Shown: positions 37,131 to 49,420 of the stretch, one piece after another | How the letters are laid out: each line of letters starts with the position of its first letter | Numbering within the stretch: position 1 is the first letter of the stretch | Source of the DNA: Aphelocoma coerulescens | Lineage: Eukaryota; Chordata; Aves; Passeriformes; Corvidae | NCBI RefSeq assembly: GCF_041296385.1 | Contig: NC_091013.1 | Span: 10,368,001-10,432,000, forward strand | DNA length: 64,000 nt | Direction: 5' to 3' | The notes under the pieces: model-generated | The model's input: the letters and a program-made list of their open reading frames with translations, nothing else | Told to the model about the DNA's origin: nothing | Databases searched by the model: none | Made by a program: the position numbers and the translations under genes

Positions 37131-40100
37131 TTTTAATTAGCTGTCTGAGGGAGCTGTTTAGGCTATTCATATTTCCCTTCCAGAGTTTCTCAGTTGGGGA
37201 TTTCCAATTTCCATCTGTGGCACCAACAATGCTCTGCAAACGTGAAGTCACTGAAGATACAAGTCATGTGACCTACCTTTAGCTATCCAAGTTTTAGTTA
37301 TCTATTTTACAGTACTTGTCTACATTCTTTCTCAGTTAAATACTGTCATGCAATTCTTTCACAGGTAACTGTTGCACTATATGTAGTGCATCCACTGAGT
37401 CTTCAGGGAGACCAGACAAGATAAGACTAGAGACATTAATTTTAGATAGATAAAATTAGGGGAGATTAATCTTAAACTAGAAATTACAACAAAACAATGC
37501 AGTTTCATTTATATCTAAATGTGTTGTTATATATCTCTTTCACTCAGCCCAGTCAGCATTTCTTTGTGCTTGCTTTTACTCTGACAAAGTGAATGACAGA
37601 AATTAATGTTAGCTGGCTTTGTTTCAGTACAGGGAGAAAAGCAACTAGTGGAAGGCATAGGTATTTTAAGGGAAAGTGAGAAATAGTGGCTGTTCTCTTA
37701 CAAAAAATATCTGCTAACATATTTCTGTTGAGGTTGTAAGTCTTGTTATTAGAATTACCCTTGGCTCAGGATTCAAGGTGAAAATGAAAACCAGAACAGA
37801 TTAGTTCATCCCCAATGAGAGAAGAAAATTATTTCCTTTCTAATGTTAATCTCAAAATAGCTACTATGCCTTAGTTACATGCAGGGTAGGGGTGTTTTTT
37901 CTTGCTTTCTTTTACAGTGACTCAAATTGTTCATTTCGATTTTGAAAAGGGCAGCTTATAATGCTTGACTCTTACAGCCAGCATTAGTTGTTAATTTATT
38001 TCCATATCCTGCTTACTGTACAGAAATGGTCTCCATAGCAGTTGTTTTATAATCAAATTCTTGCAACAGATTTGCCACTTAATTTGCCCCCATAATATCC
38101 CACCATCAAGTTAATGTATTGGTAAGTTTCATTGGTTGTTTAATTGCTTGCAAGTAAGTATAAAATAATGTATAACAAGCAGGTGTAACATAACATATAA
38201 ATATTTTATTATAGACAGTCTAGATAGGGCTTTCTGTCAATATTTAGAATGTAAAGAAACTCAAAAAACATAGAAATATTTTTTGGCCTATTTTATAACT
38301 TAAAAGACTTAATTTATAGCAAAAGTTGGAAAATATTTTTACCTTATATATGGCCATTAAAATGTCTCTTTTCAAGAGGCACTATATATAAGATCATCTT
38401 CTAAATGGAACAGCTACAAGTGAAATCTAAAATTATTTCTTAAACTTAAATGGCAAATTTGAGGCCGGATGAGAAATAACACTATAGATTTGGGGAAAGA
38501 GCTATGTTTATTAAATCAGTGTGATAGGGTAATTAAGGAGTTTAAACCAGAAAATTCTTGATACGGGAATTGAAGGTGCCTGTATTGTAAAATGAGGTGA
38601 AAACAACTAATTCAGAATTTCTTTTAATAAGTAGGGGAGATAATCTTGCATGTGTTTATGCTGTGAAAGTGTTTCAGCTGAAAAAGAATCTTGTAAGTTT
38701 TTAAATCACCAACCTTCAAGCCTGACAATTAGCATAGAATATAGAATAAAGCATAACATAGGATAAGCATAATAAAGCATAACTTTACTGTAAAATGCTC
38801 AGTGACAAAACTGTTCCACATTAATACAGGAATTATTATAGTGCCTTTTACTGCTGTACAAACTAAAAGATTTTCACTGAAGTGTCTGGGAAATGTTATG
38901 GCTTAGTCATGAATATGTGGGCTGTAGAACTATGGGAATGCAAATATATATGAAGACAAATACAGGCAGAAGCAAACAGACTCTGAGCCATCTGGATATG
39001 AACTGTCTTGGGCCTTCATGTCAGATACAAAAGAAAATATGACATTGTGGTCAGTGTCATAAGCTATGAGACACAGCTGGAATGAAGGGTATACTTGCTT
39101 TAGGGCCAATGCTATGTTAGTGCATCTCTATAACTTCACAGATAGTCCTGATTTATAGACAACCATCTCAAAGCACAGGCAGAGCTCATTCATGCTTAGC
39201 TGCATCCATCCATGTAGATATGGCCTAAGAGAACTGCAGGATATCCTCAGGTCTGAAACTTTATTTGAAATGACTTCTATTACCTTCTGCAAGTGTTGAC
39301 AAATAAGGTATACTTTCACATTGTGCTGTGCCAGAATATTTTAGATGGATGAATATTTAGCTGGGTCAGCTGTGCACTGGATAAAGGATGAGGTTGCAGG
39401 AACTGCCAGTAGGTCCAATGTATTAAGGTGAGCTCCTTTGCAGAATTCCCTTGAAGCTTTTTAAGGAATTGCTGCTCTCTAGTTGCCATGGTGCAGTACA
39501 CCGTCCTTGTAAGTACCTCCCTGGAAAGCATTTTTGACAGTAGAGGGAGCCTAATCTTTTAACATCTGTAGCTAAAGTCAGCAGTTACAGCTTCCTGTTT
39601 CATAGTTTTCATCACTGTTGTTTCTCAGCTCTGTACATGTTGTTGCTATCATCTAATAAATATAATTTTCGCTTTCTTCCTCCAAGGCAGTTTGAAAGCA
39701 ACTTTTTTCTTTTATTAAATATACCCCTATGTGCCAAAGAGACAAAGACACTTTGGATTAGAAAGCAGCAAGTTTTGTGTTAGTCACAGACCTTGGTACT
39801 AATAGTTTTGAGATTACAAGGTTCAGTCTTCTGTCCTGGTGACCTTCAGTAATTCAGTAGAGGTGGTCAGCTTTCAAGTTTTCTTTTCTTTATGGGCAAG
39901 TCCGTATTTGAGGTGATTTTGGTGAAAGCTAGTCAATACTTATGGTGTGATCCAAAATGTTATGGCAATTGAACTGACAAAAGCTGTTTGCTTTGTCTAA
40001 TTCTTATAGCATTAGGTACACTGCACATTAATAGAGTAGTTTCTGCTCCCAAAAATTTTGACTCTTGAGATTAATTTAGCCTTGTATTTATTTATTTTTA

Positions 40101-40229
40101 TTTATCTGTGGAACCACAAATATTGCTTAACACAGAAAAAAAGCTTTGTTCTTAAATTGAAGCAGAGTATTGCAGGAATTTTTTGTAAAAGCAAAATACC
40201 TGTTTTCTATTTACTGTTATTTTGGGGGG

Positions 40230-41010
40230 ACTGTGGCATCTCAACCTTAACAGGAAGGGAGTACCCTGGATTTATAGATGCCATTTTCAAAAAGGAACAA
40301 CAAAAGTCAGATGGGCCATAAAGACTTATGAAGTTTTATTACTAAATTGTAATTATACACATGATCAAAATTGGTATAAGTCTGTCATAATATGAGTACA
40401 TAGTGGTGGATTTTGATTAAGGGGTGGGGTGAAGGAGGAGAGAGAGAGAGGAATTTAAGAGAGGGAGAGAGAAGGAAAGAAAGAGAGAAAATGAGAGAAA
40501 AAAGAGAGAGAGATAAAGGGCCACATGGATCCAGCTGATGGGGTGAGCACCACCCAGGCTTTGTGGAGGCACCTTTTTAAAACTAAGTTTTCATGACCCT
40601 GGAGCTAAGTTTCTTGCTTTCTGTGCAAGTTAGTTATCATGTGCAGTTTGTTCTTCTAGACCTCTCTGAAAATGGGTCAGAGAGTTTGTGGGGGACTTAA
40701 GGAGTCTTGATTGAGACTACTGGGCTGGCTTTTGGCCAACAGTCCATGCCCTCTTCTCGACCTCATTCCTGTACTTGCCCTGTACTATGTTGTTCCTATC
40801 TCCAGGAGCCAGAACAAGGATATTTGTCCCAGAAAAGTCCTACCTCTGTCTGGCCCCTTCTTCAGCCACATGCTGTTCTTTCTCACAGTGTGTTCTCACC
40901 AACAACCCTTGGTTGGCTTCATGGCCATCTGGCTGTCAGTGTTTGAGACACTCACATTAACCCCTTATCCTCTGGGCTTCTGCAGGAGACTATGCCATTG
41001 ATCCATTGCA
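40230..41010. mobile_element. Possible degraded LTR or other repeat with GA-rich core
   Basis: The block includes a purine tract of GAGA and GGAGA (40431-40515), then a segment richer in GC than the surrounding intron (about 40520-41000) with several overlapping short frames of 61 to 96 codons (40707-41001). Composition and the abrupt change suggest an inserted element, possibly an LTR. I could not find convincing TG...CA termini or a target-site duplication, so the type is open. Confidence 0.3.
40431..40515. repeat. GA-rich low-complexity tract
   Basis: About 85 nt dominated by ga and gga dinucleotide and trinucleotide units (agagagagag, gagggagagagaag) with only occasional T. Confidence 0.9.
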
Positions 41011-41935
41011 AGTAGTTCTTTCTGATGTGATATTCTTTGTCTCTTCCTGGAATATGTAGTTTCCTTCTAGATTAGACTTTCATTTCTAGATATTTCATCT
41101 GACTGGTGATTATTTTAAGTGTCTAGTTGCTTTTCCACTAAAAGAGGGATTAATTCAAGAGGTTGAAAATGTTCTTTCAACAGTTACACTAAAATAAAAT
41201 GAGTGACAATTATTTTGCTGCTCTCCTATATCATTAAGTCTGATATCACTCAGGAAAATTGAGTTTAGTAATAATTCCATTATGACCTTGAGGCAATTCT
41301 CTATCTATTAGGGCAACATAAGGATAACACTGTAAGATTGTGTAGCCTCAATTCTAGTCAGATGATCTGATTTATTATTTCAGTCCACAAGTCTTGTATG
41401 ATAGCAAGAAGATTAAAAAGAGGAGGGGTGCCAAGATTGAAAAACAATAAAGTAAAAAATTCACATATAATTCCCATAGAATGCAGACCATACCTATATT
41501 TTGCATTAGCTGGATGGCTGGACTACAGTTGCCAATCAAAACAGAACTCAGGGACGCTCTACTTCTCTTTTTTCGGAGTATTAAAACAAGCAAAATGTTC
41601 TTTCTTCTCTTCGGCAACCAATTTTTCAAAATCCTATAACAGCACAATTACCTCTGAGGCTTCCCTCTCAGATTTGGCTGAAATTGTCTAAAAGGCTAGA
41701 TAATTTATTCCTGGAAATGAGTGATGGACAATATAATCACTGAAGTTTCATTTCCTTAGGTTTTATTTGCTTAGCCTGCTAGTCATAAAAAAATCACTAG
41801 AATCCCTTTTAGCAACTTACCTCTGTGTGACTACACCTTGTTCCTTTATTTTCCCTTTGTCCTGAGCGACTGGTCAGAGTTCAGTGTGAGATCTAGCTTT
41901 GGTGACTTAGAGAGTTTTCATTTCCTTAATTAGTG

Positions 41936-42725
41936 TCATAGAATCACAGAATAATCCAGGTTGGAAGGACCCTCAGGAATTCTCCCAGTCTAACATTCTG
42001 CACAAAATGTGGTCAACACCAGTAGACCAGGTTATTTTAGCCAGACAGGTCTTAAAGACCTTCATCAACTGAGACTGTCCAACCTCTTAGGAACCAGTTC
42101 CACAGCTTGACTGTCCTCATGGTGCAGTTTTTTTTCTTTGTATCTAGTCTAAACCTCTCATTTCCTTTTGTGCATGTTGTCTTTCATCCTCACACTGTGC
42201 ACCCCTGGGAAGAGCCCAACTGAACCTCTTCAATGACCTCCTCACAGAATCTCATAGTGCCCCAGCCCCATGACACTGTGGTGTCATCCTGCTGAATTCA
42301 CTCCAGTTTGTTAAGGTCCTGTTTTGACCAGTCCAAAATTGGACACAGTGTTCTAGATGTGGCCCAATGAGACCTGAGTGAGGAAAGATAGTATTTTCTC
42401 TCAGTCTGCTGGCTGTGCTGCTACCAATGCAGCCCAGGGTATACTTGGTTATTTTGGCTAACAAGGCACACTGCTGGCTTATGTCCCACTTGCTGCCCAC
42501 AGGACCCCAAATCCTATTTTGCAGAGCCACTTCCCAGCCAATCAGTTTCCAAACTATATTCTAGAGGGGTACCTCCTTCACAGGTGCTGGATTTGCATTT
42601 CTTGATGAATTTCATGGGGTTTCTGTTGGCTCAGCCCCCGCTAGCTCCCTCTGAATGGCAGATCTACGAATAAGCATATTGACTCTTCCACCACTGATTT
42701 TACCCTGATGGGTGATGAGGACTTT
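41936..42725 (-). mobile_element. CR1 LINE 3' fragment with end of the reverse transcriptase ORF
   Basis: The + strand starts tcatagaatcacagaataat then ccaggttggaaggaccc, the reverse complement of a CR1 3' terminus. Upstream on the minus strand the translation of 42530-42252 includes SQQCALLAK, LGCIGSSTASRLRE and GPHLEHCVQFW, matching the conserved C-terminal part of CR1 ORF2 as I know it. Farther out, tgaatttcatggggtt and ccctctgaatggcag (+ strand) continue the family. The frame is broken by stops and the element is 5'-truncated, so it is dead. About 0.8 kb, the longest transposon here. The outer edge is approximate. Confidence 0.85.
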
Positions 42726-45700
42726 AGAACAAACCTGTGGAGGAGTCAGGGATGTTGGTAGATGAAAAATTAGATATGAGCAGACATCATGCACTTGCAG
42801 CCCAGAAAGCCAATGGAATCCTGTGCTGTAAAGCCTTTGCTGTCTCAGTGTCCTGAGGTGCAGCCTGGCTCGTGGGAAAGACTTGTAGAGGTTGAGTTCT
42901 GTGACATAATCCTGGACTTGTCCTGATCTAATTCTAGGATTTCACCTTCTTTAATCATACCTATAAGCACAAAGGGCAGGGGGGTCCTGCTGGTCCTTCT
43001 CCTTTCTTTATAGGTTCATTATATTTTTCAGACTTTATGCAGTTTTATTCTTATAGAACTCTGATGTCATACTCATCAAGAAAATCCGTAATGCTTATTT
43101 GAATGGTAGGAGGTACTGCATCTGGTGGAAAACTCTGCAAAGAAATCAGGACCTTCTGATATAAGTATCCTCCTTTTAAGACTTCTGAAGTCTCATGCAT
43201 TCATCAGTAAGATTTCCTGCAGTCTCTCTCTAGAACCTGCTTGATACAGACCTCTGGAATACATCAATAATCAGAGGTTATTGTTCTGTGGTCCTGAGGT
43301 GTCTGTCCATCTTATCTGGCAAAGGACTAGGATTTTGTGAACTTTTAAAGATTTAAAAAGTTTCAGAAAAGCAAGCACCTGCTTCTCAACAACCCAAAAT
43401 ATCCCAAAATAACCTGTGAATATCATTTCTAACTATGCAGATTTTCAGAAATGCCTTCTAAGTCTTATCCTTCATCATTTTACTCACAGTGTTTTTTTCA
43501 AACATTCAAACTCTTTATTGTCATTTCTAGTTAATAAAATTCTAAAAGTGGTACTGTTTGATTTTCGTTTATCACTATTAAACAAAGAGCTTCCTTCTAC
43601 AGTTTTTATTAGCTATTATTGTAAAGTGCTATGTCTGGCTGCAGAACTGTTTTTCCTGGCCATAAATTTGCCTTCCTAAGAATAATGTGTATTACTGTAG
43701 GTTGAATCCTCTGTACGTTTGTGTGTGTAGTTGCATGCATGTATGAAAGTGCTTTTAGTCGCTCCATTCTCATTTTGCTCTCAGATTGAGAGACATTGCC
43801 GTTGTATTTGGAACCATTTTGAGAAAGCAAGGGTAGAGAAACTTAATCTTCTTAAGGATTGTGGTCCAGATTTTATTGACAGATGCAGCACTTTATTCTG
43901 CAGAACTGGAAGTTTAGTGGGTTTAGGTTAAAACACCTACATGCATAGCTCTTGGGTGCCATAAAGCTTAGCTTTCTAAGTGGTTTTGCCAGCTTTGTCT
44001 CGAGGTATATGGCTTTAGAGCACTCATCTTCCTGGGCAAGAGGATGCCATTAACTGATGTATCAGACACATTATTCCTTTAGTTCAGATCAGAACTTTTG
44101 ACACAGATGTTTAATACCTAAGAAAGGTACCTAAGGAAGGCTTGTGCTACTTCGTTGCCACGAGGGGGGGAGTTTTCATTTTCCCTGTTCCATTTTCTCT
44201 TCTGCAGTAATCATAACTTGAACTGATTTCTTGCCTTGTGTTCTGATGATATTATTTTGAGTGGGATACTCCTACATGCCCAGAGATACACGCATGAGAG
44301 GTGTCAGATCCTATGAATTCATCACTGTGTATCTCATGCTAGTCTTACATCTTTTGAGATAGAAATCATATGGACTAAGAAGTGACATGGTAATGTGAAA
44401 CTGAATTTTATACAAACAAAATGAGAGAATGCACTGAAGAAAAAAATAGGCTATCAATAGTTGTATGCTTTGTCTGTTAGCATAGTCAAAGAAAAGCAAA
44501 GTATAAGGAAAATGTAGCTGAGATTATTCTAAATATTTTTTAAATATCCATAAAACCAATAATTTGTAGCACGTATCCCCCATGGTGGAAATAAATGCCT
44601 CTGTTTCATTCTCAGAAAAAAAGAAGAAAAAAACCAACAATGTGAGCTCAGTTTCGATAGCTGTTAGGAACAAGTGTGTTTTAAAGAATTCCAATTACTA
44701 GGATTCACATATTTAGTATTTATTCAGTAGCTGTCTCAGATTTCATCCATTATCTCAGGACTGTATGCCAAAATCTAGGTTCTTTTAATGTTTTCAATAT
44801 GATAAAATTGTCACCTTGATTTTTAAAAAGGATGTCTGAAAATAGGATGCTGACAAAAATAGTAAATCTCAACTTCCAGAATCATCATTGTGTTCTAAAG
44901 CAGCAAAGAGTCTGAACTCATTGACTCAGGAGATGAATAGTTTAGGGATGTAGTCTGAAAAAAATGTTTAATTAATTATTAATCTTTTGCAGAAATATCT
45001 ATTAACATTCTTCAGTGTTTAATATAGACTGACTATATTAGTATAGCATATAAAATGCAGTAATTGTGATTGCTTTCTGTGTAGAACTAAGAAATAATCA
45101 GTCAAATTAATTTGCAGGTTTTACTACATAGCAGAATTTTCTAAAAGTCAAGACAGTTGTTGAATATTTTGGTTTTTCAAAGACAGACTCTTCCCTTTTG
45201 TAAGTTTATGCATAGTATATCTTCATAACTGGTAGTTATTCTGCAATTAAAGTTTGAAGTGGGGTATTGTAGGGCCACACATTGCTTTTCCATGATCCAT
45301 GAGATTCTCTCCTGACTACTCTCTGACAAAACCTTCAGAAGTGTTTTCTGGCTGTGCATAAGACACTTCTACTCAGATGTCCTATGGTTAATGATAACAT
45401 GCAAAGAAACCATAAGCACTTATAGGAGCTGTCTTATGTATTAAATAGTTCCTAATTCCATATCTAGTCCTATAAGCCTCTTATTTACTTTTCCTCACAA
45501 ATCTGGCTAAATCAACTCAAAACATCCTAAAAAAGTATATTACTGTCAGTTCATAAATAAGACAGGAAGAGCTGTGATACTCAGATGCTTTTTAAAGGTT
45601 GGATACAAATATTCTGATTTGCCAAAAAGTGAACCTTAAACTCTATCCTAACCCTGTACTCACAAAAGCACCACTTCCTTCAAGTGCCACCTTTATGATC

Positions 45701-45773
45701 ATACAGAGGGGCTGAAGTGAGAAGCTGTAGCAGATGTTAGAAATAACAAAGCATTTGGAAATTATTTGCTTTT

Positions 45774-45800
45774 TTGTGTGTGTGTGTGTGGCGGGGGGGG
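45774..45800. repeat. (GT)n followed by a G8 run
   Basis: tttttgtgtgtgtgtgtg then gcggggggggttt, a short dinucleotide microsatellite joined to a G homopolymer. Confidence 0.8.
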
Positions 45801-47106
45801 TTTCCTGTTTTTTCTCCTTTTTTACCTTCCTTGCTCTCCCCTGAGCACTGCACCCCATGGGGCTGGGGCTGCCCAGTGGCTTTGCTGTGTTCCCAGTGCT
45901 GTGCAGGACTGGCTAACAGGAAAAGTCCTTTTTCCATCCTTCCAGCATAGTTTTTTCTTTCTTTCAGGATACAAAATGCCCTCTGACTAGCTGGAAACCC
46001 AGATGAAACATAAATCTGGGGAATCACTGAGTTGTTCTTTTCCACTCAGGTTCACAGGCCTTCATGTAACACAAAAATGTGGTACAGACACCTACTGTTC
46101 CATGAATTTTTTTCTCTGGACTTTTTAAGGGTCTTCCATACTTACTGACTTATTTCTGTTATCCCCTCTGATTTCAGTGTAGAAATGGTGGGATTAAGAA
46201 TTTACCATCAAGCCTTTTATATCATGGAAAAAATAGTCATGGTTTTCCTAAACAGATGTAAGTCTGGCTAGCATCTTGCAATGAATACTAATTTTAAGAG
46301 CCATTATGCTAGTCAAATCAAGTCAATATATCATCAAGAAAATGAAGTTAAAAAACATAAAGGTCCAGTACAGATACCCCAGGCTCAAATATTTTCATTA
46401 GGATTGCTTGAAGCATTTTTCTTCTTTCTTTTTTTCACTACAACTGCGTACCTTGTCTGTGCCTATAGCATTTGACGTGGTAGATCAGTGAAAAATCAGA
46501 AAACACAGAAATACTTAGCAGAATAATGCTGCATTTTCATATTGTCAGTGTGATTAATGACAAGCACTGTAGTTTGCAAGTAAAGGAAAAGGAGAAAATG
46601 TTGCTGCCTTTCTGAACTGATAGTCTTTAGTAGACACTGTGGGAGACTGCAAGCCCAGAAACAAATTCCTCTAATAACCATGAGTGTCTTTGTCCCTGCA
46701 GTGCACTAAACAGACCAACAATTCTCTTCACTATCTTTAAATCCTCTGGCACAACAGCAGTGCCAGTTCAAGTGCATTTCTTTTCTCCAATTTGGATGCA
46801 CAATCATTTGGTCAGTTCCCCAAGTCTTTCTGCATCCTATAAAGCACCATCATCTTCCACATATTGTAGCAGGAAAGAGCTTATTTCCAAGGTGTCTGCA
46901 CAGGAAGTACCCATGAAACACAGTGATCCTAGCAAACACTGAGCTGTTCATGATTGTGGCTTTGGCATCATTTCTCCAATCAGTTCTCAAAATGTGGTTA
47001 CATTTGTAAACAATACCTGTGTACTCTGTTCCCTTGTAAAAATGAGAGAGCAATTATCCATATCAGACAAAGAGAAAGGGTTCTGTAGTTCAATGGCAAG
47101 TAGAAG

Positions 47107-47178
47107 GGTTCTGTAACCACCTGCCTTCTGCCTCCTAATGCTGGTTCTGTAACCACCTGCCTTCTGCCTCCTAATGCT
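47107..47178. repeat. Perfect tandem duplication, 2 x 36 bp
   Basis: Two identical 36-nt units, each beginning ggttctgtaaccacctgcc and ending cctcctaatgct, at 47107-47142 and 47143-47178. The lack of any mismatch suggests a recent slippage or unequal-exchange event. A partial ggttctgta also occurs just upstream (47080-47088). Confidence 0.92.
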
Positions 47179-49193
47179 GACTGTCTTATGGCACTCTAAG
47201 TCATAAGCAGCTCCACTGCTTTCAGTGGAACTTCACCACTACAGGAAAGGAAAAAGAAGAAAAGAGCTCTAGAACTGACTCTTGAAAGAGATAGAAATCA
47301 TTTTGCAACAAGATTTTGTTTCAGCTTATGGTCCATGGAGCAATAGTATACAAATATACAATCACATATGAAAACATTTATAGAAGGAGACTTAGCAGTC
47401 AGCTTTGAGACTCCAAGTCAATTCCCACCTGGATCTGTTGTTTTTATTAAATCTCTTTTTCAGAGTTGTCATCTAATACTATAGTCAATAGTAGCAGAAG
47501 TTACAAATGCTTAGTTTTTGAAATTAAGTCCATGGCATTCAGTGCAGGCAAGATGTAGCACCTTGCCTGGTGAAAGAAAAACTTATCAAAATTGCCATAC
47601 CCTTTCTCTTCACCAATTCAGGTTGTTTCAGTAACTGTGGCTGTTAATGCAATAGTTTAGTCATGATCCTCCAAAGTATCCTCTAAAGTATTAATATTCC
47701 TCTAAAGCAGGGTAGGGGGTGACATCATATAATAGAAAGGTAGAATAGATAGCATTGAGAGTAGCTGCTAGAAATGTTGAAACAGTCATATAGAACATGC
47801 TTGCCATGATCTGAGCATTGCAGAACATGTAAGACTGAGCAGAAATGATGAATCAGCATTTATAGTTATTTAGAGACACCTCAGGGAACTGCCTTTGAGC
47901 TCTCCATGTACTTAGAAGGAAAATAGGTGAGAATGAAGCTGAGAATGGAATTCTTGATTCAGCTTGCCCTTTATCCTGGCCTAAATGGGAACTCTGGGAG
48001 TGTGCTATGTGCAGCTGCTTCAGTCTCCAAAATTCTGATAGAGACAGAAGAAGTGCATGTTTTTAGTGAAGATTGCCACACAGTTGAATTCTAAACTGTG
48101 TAGGCTTCTGCAGTCTTGAATATGATAAGTCCATGAATAGAGTAGGAGAAGGCCATAGTGAAGAGAAAATAAAAAGATCTCTGAACAACTTGTAGCTTTC
48201 TAGGACTTACCATTATAAGATTTTTATATTGTATAAACTTCCAACTTTGATTAAAGTGCATGGACTGATTATTCTCTACCTTAACTGAATTGTCTTCTCA
48301 CTAAACAGTGGATTACAGAGCAGAAGTTTAAAAAACCCATAGTTTTAGCTCTCTAAAATTTTCCCTCTCTATTTGTCACTTCAAAACAACAATACTGTCT
48401 TTCACAAGATACCCAGACAGCTAAGCTCCTTCTTTTCCTCCATTTTCATATTTTTTTTTTTAATACTTTCATTATTATCACCTATGTAAGTCCTGGGATG
48501 CAATAAGGGTTTCTCACCAGTTAGGCTAAATGACAGCAGGTTGTTTGCTTATCAGTTTCAAAGGGTGCCAAGCTAGGATGCTCCAGATTCCTTACCTGTT
48601 TATAGTGAAGGCATAGCAATAGCTAATGGGGATAACTTTATTATACACTGCCTTGGTCCTAGATAAAAAGAATTAGTAAATAATGCACCACCATCATGAA
48701 TGCATAGTTATTTTACACATTTGGTATTTCTAAAACTGCCCAGAAGTATTCTTTCTGCTGTTGTCAGCAGTGTTTGTAAAGGACTTTCTGTACAAATTCA
48801 GCAAATCATCTAGTGAGCTAAACCTCACCTCCAGGTTAATGACTGCTCAACCTAGCCCTACATTTGCTAAAGGAGAGAGGGACAAAGTGCAACTTCATAT
48901 TCCCCAAAAAAGTAGATGACAATGAGGATGTAGTGACAGTTTTCAGACTCCTGAAATCAGCAGCCAAGATATGGAGCAGAGTGGCCTGTCTCAGCTTACA
49001 CTTGGCACTCAGGAGCTCTTCATCCCTCACAACAGAAATCAATTGACCACTTGTTTCTTATTTGTGAAATTGTTAGTGCCATAATTTGATAGTGACATCC
49101 ATTTGAGTTTATGGACTTACAGCAGTGGGGTTAAATAACACCATATTTTCCTGTGGACTACATGCTCAGTGGAGTTTATGATGACAGTAGTTG

Positions 49194-49420
49194 AATCATA
49201 GAGTATCAAATCCAACTCCTGATCCTGTGCTGGACGCACCAAGAATCACTAGAGCATTGTCCAAATGCTTCTTGAACTCTGTCAGTCTTGGTGCTGCGAC
49301 CACTTTCTCTGGGGATTCTGTTCCAGTGGTCAGCCACCCCCCGGATGAAAAACCTTTTCCTGATATCCAACCTAAACAACTTTTCCAAATCTTCTTCTGT
49401 TACCCAGTTACAAACCTCTG
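49194..49420 (-). mobile_element. CR1 LINE 3' fragment
   Basis: The + strand reads aatcatagagtatc, ccaactcctgatcctgtgct, gcattgtccaaatgcttctt, ctctgtcagtcttggtgctg, ggattctgttccagtggtca and cctgatatccaacctaaac, the reverse complement of a CR1 3' region. It shares its layout with the copy at 53782 but lacks about 30 bp after the terminal repeat. A + strand frame of 145 codons runs across it (49191-49628) but is antisense to the element and not a gene. The right edge is uncertain. Confidence 0.82.
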
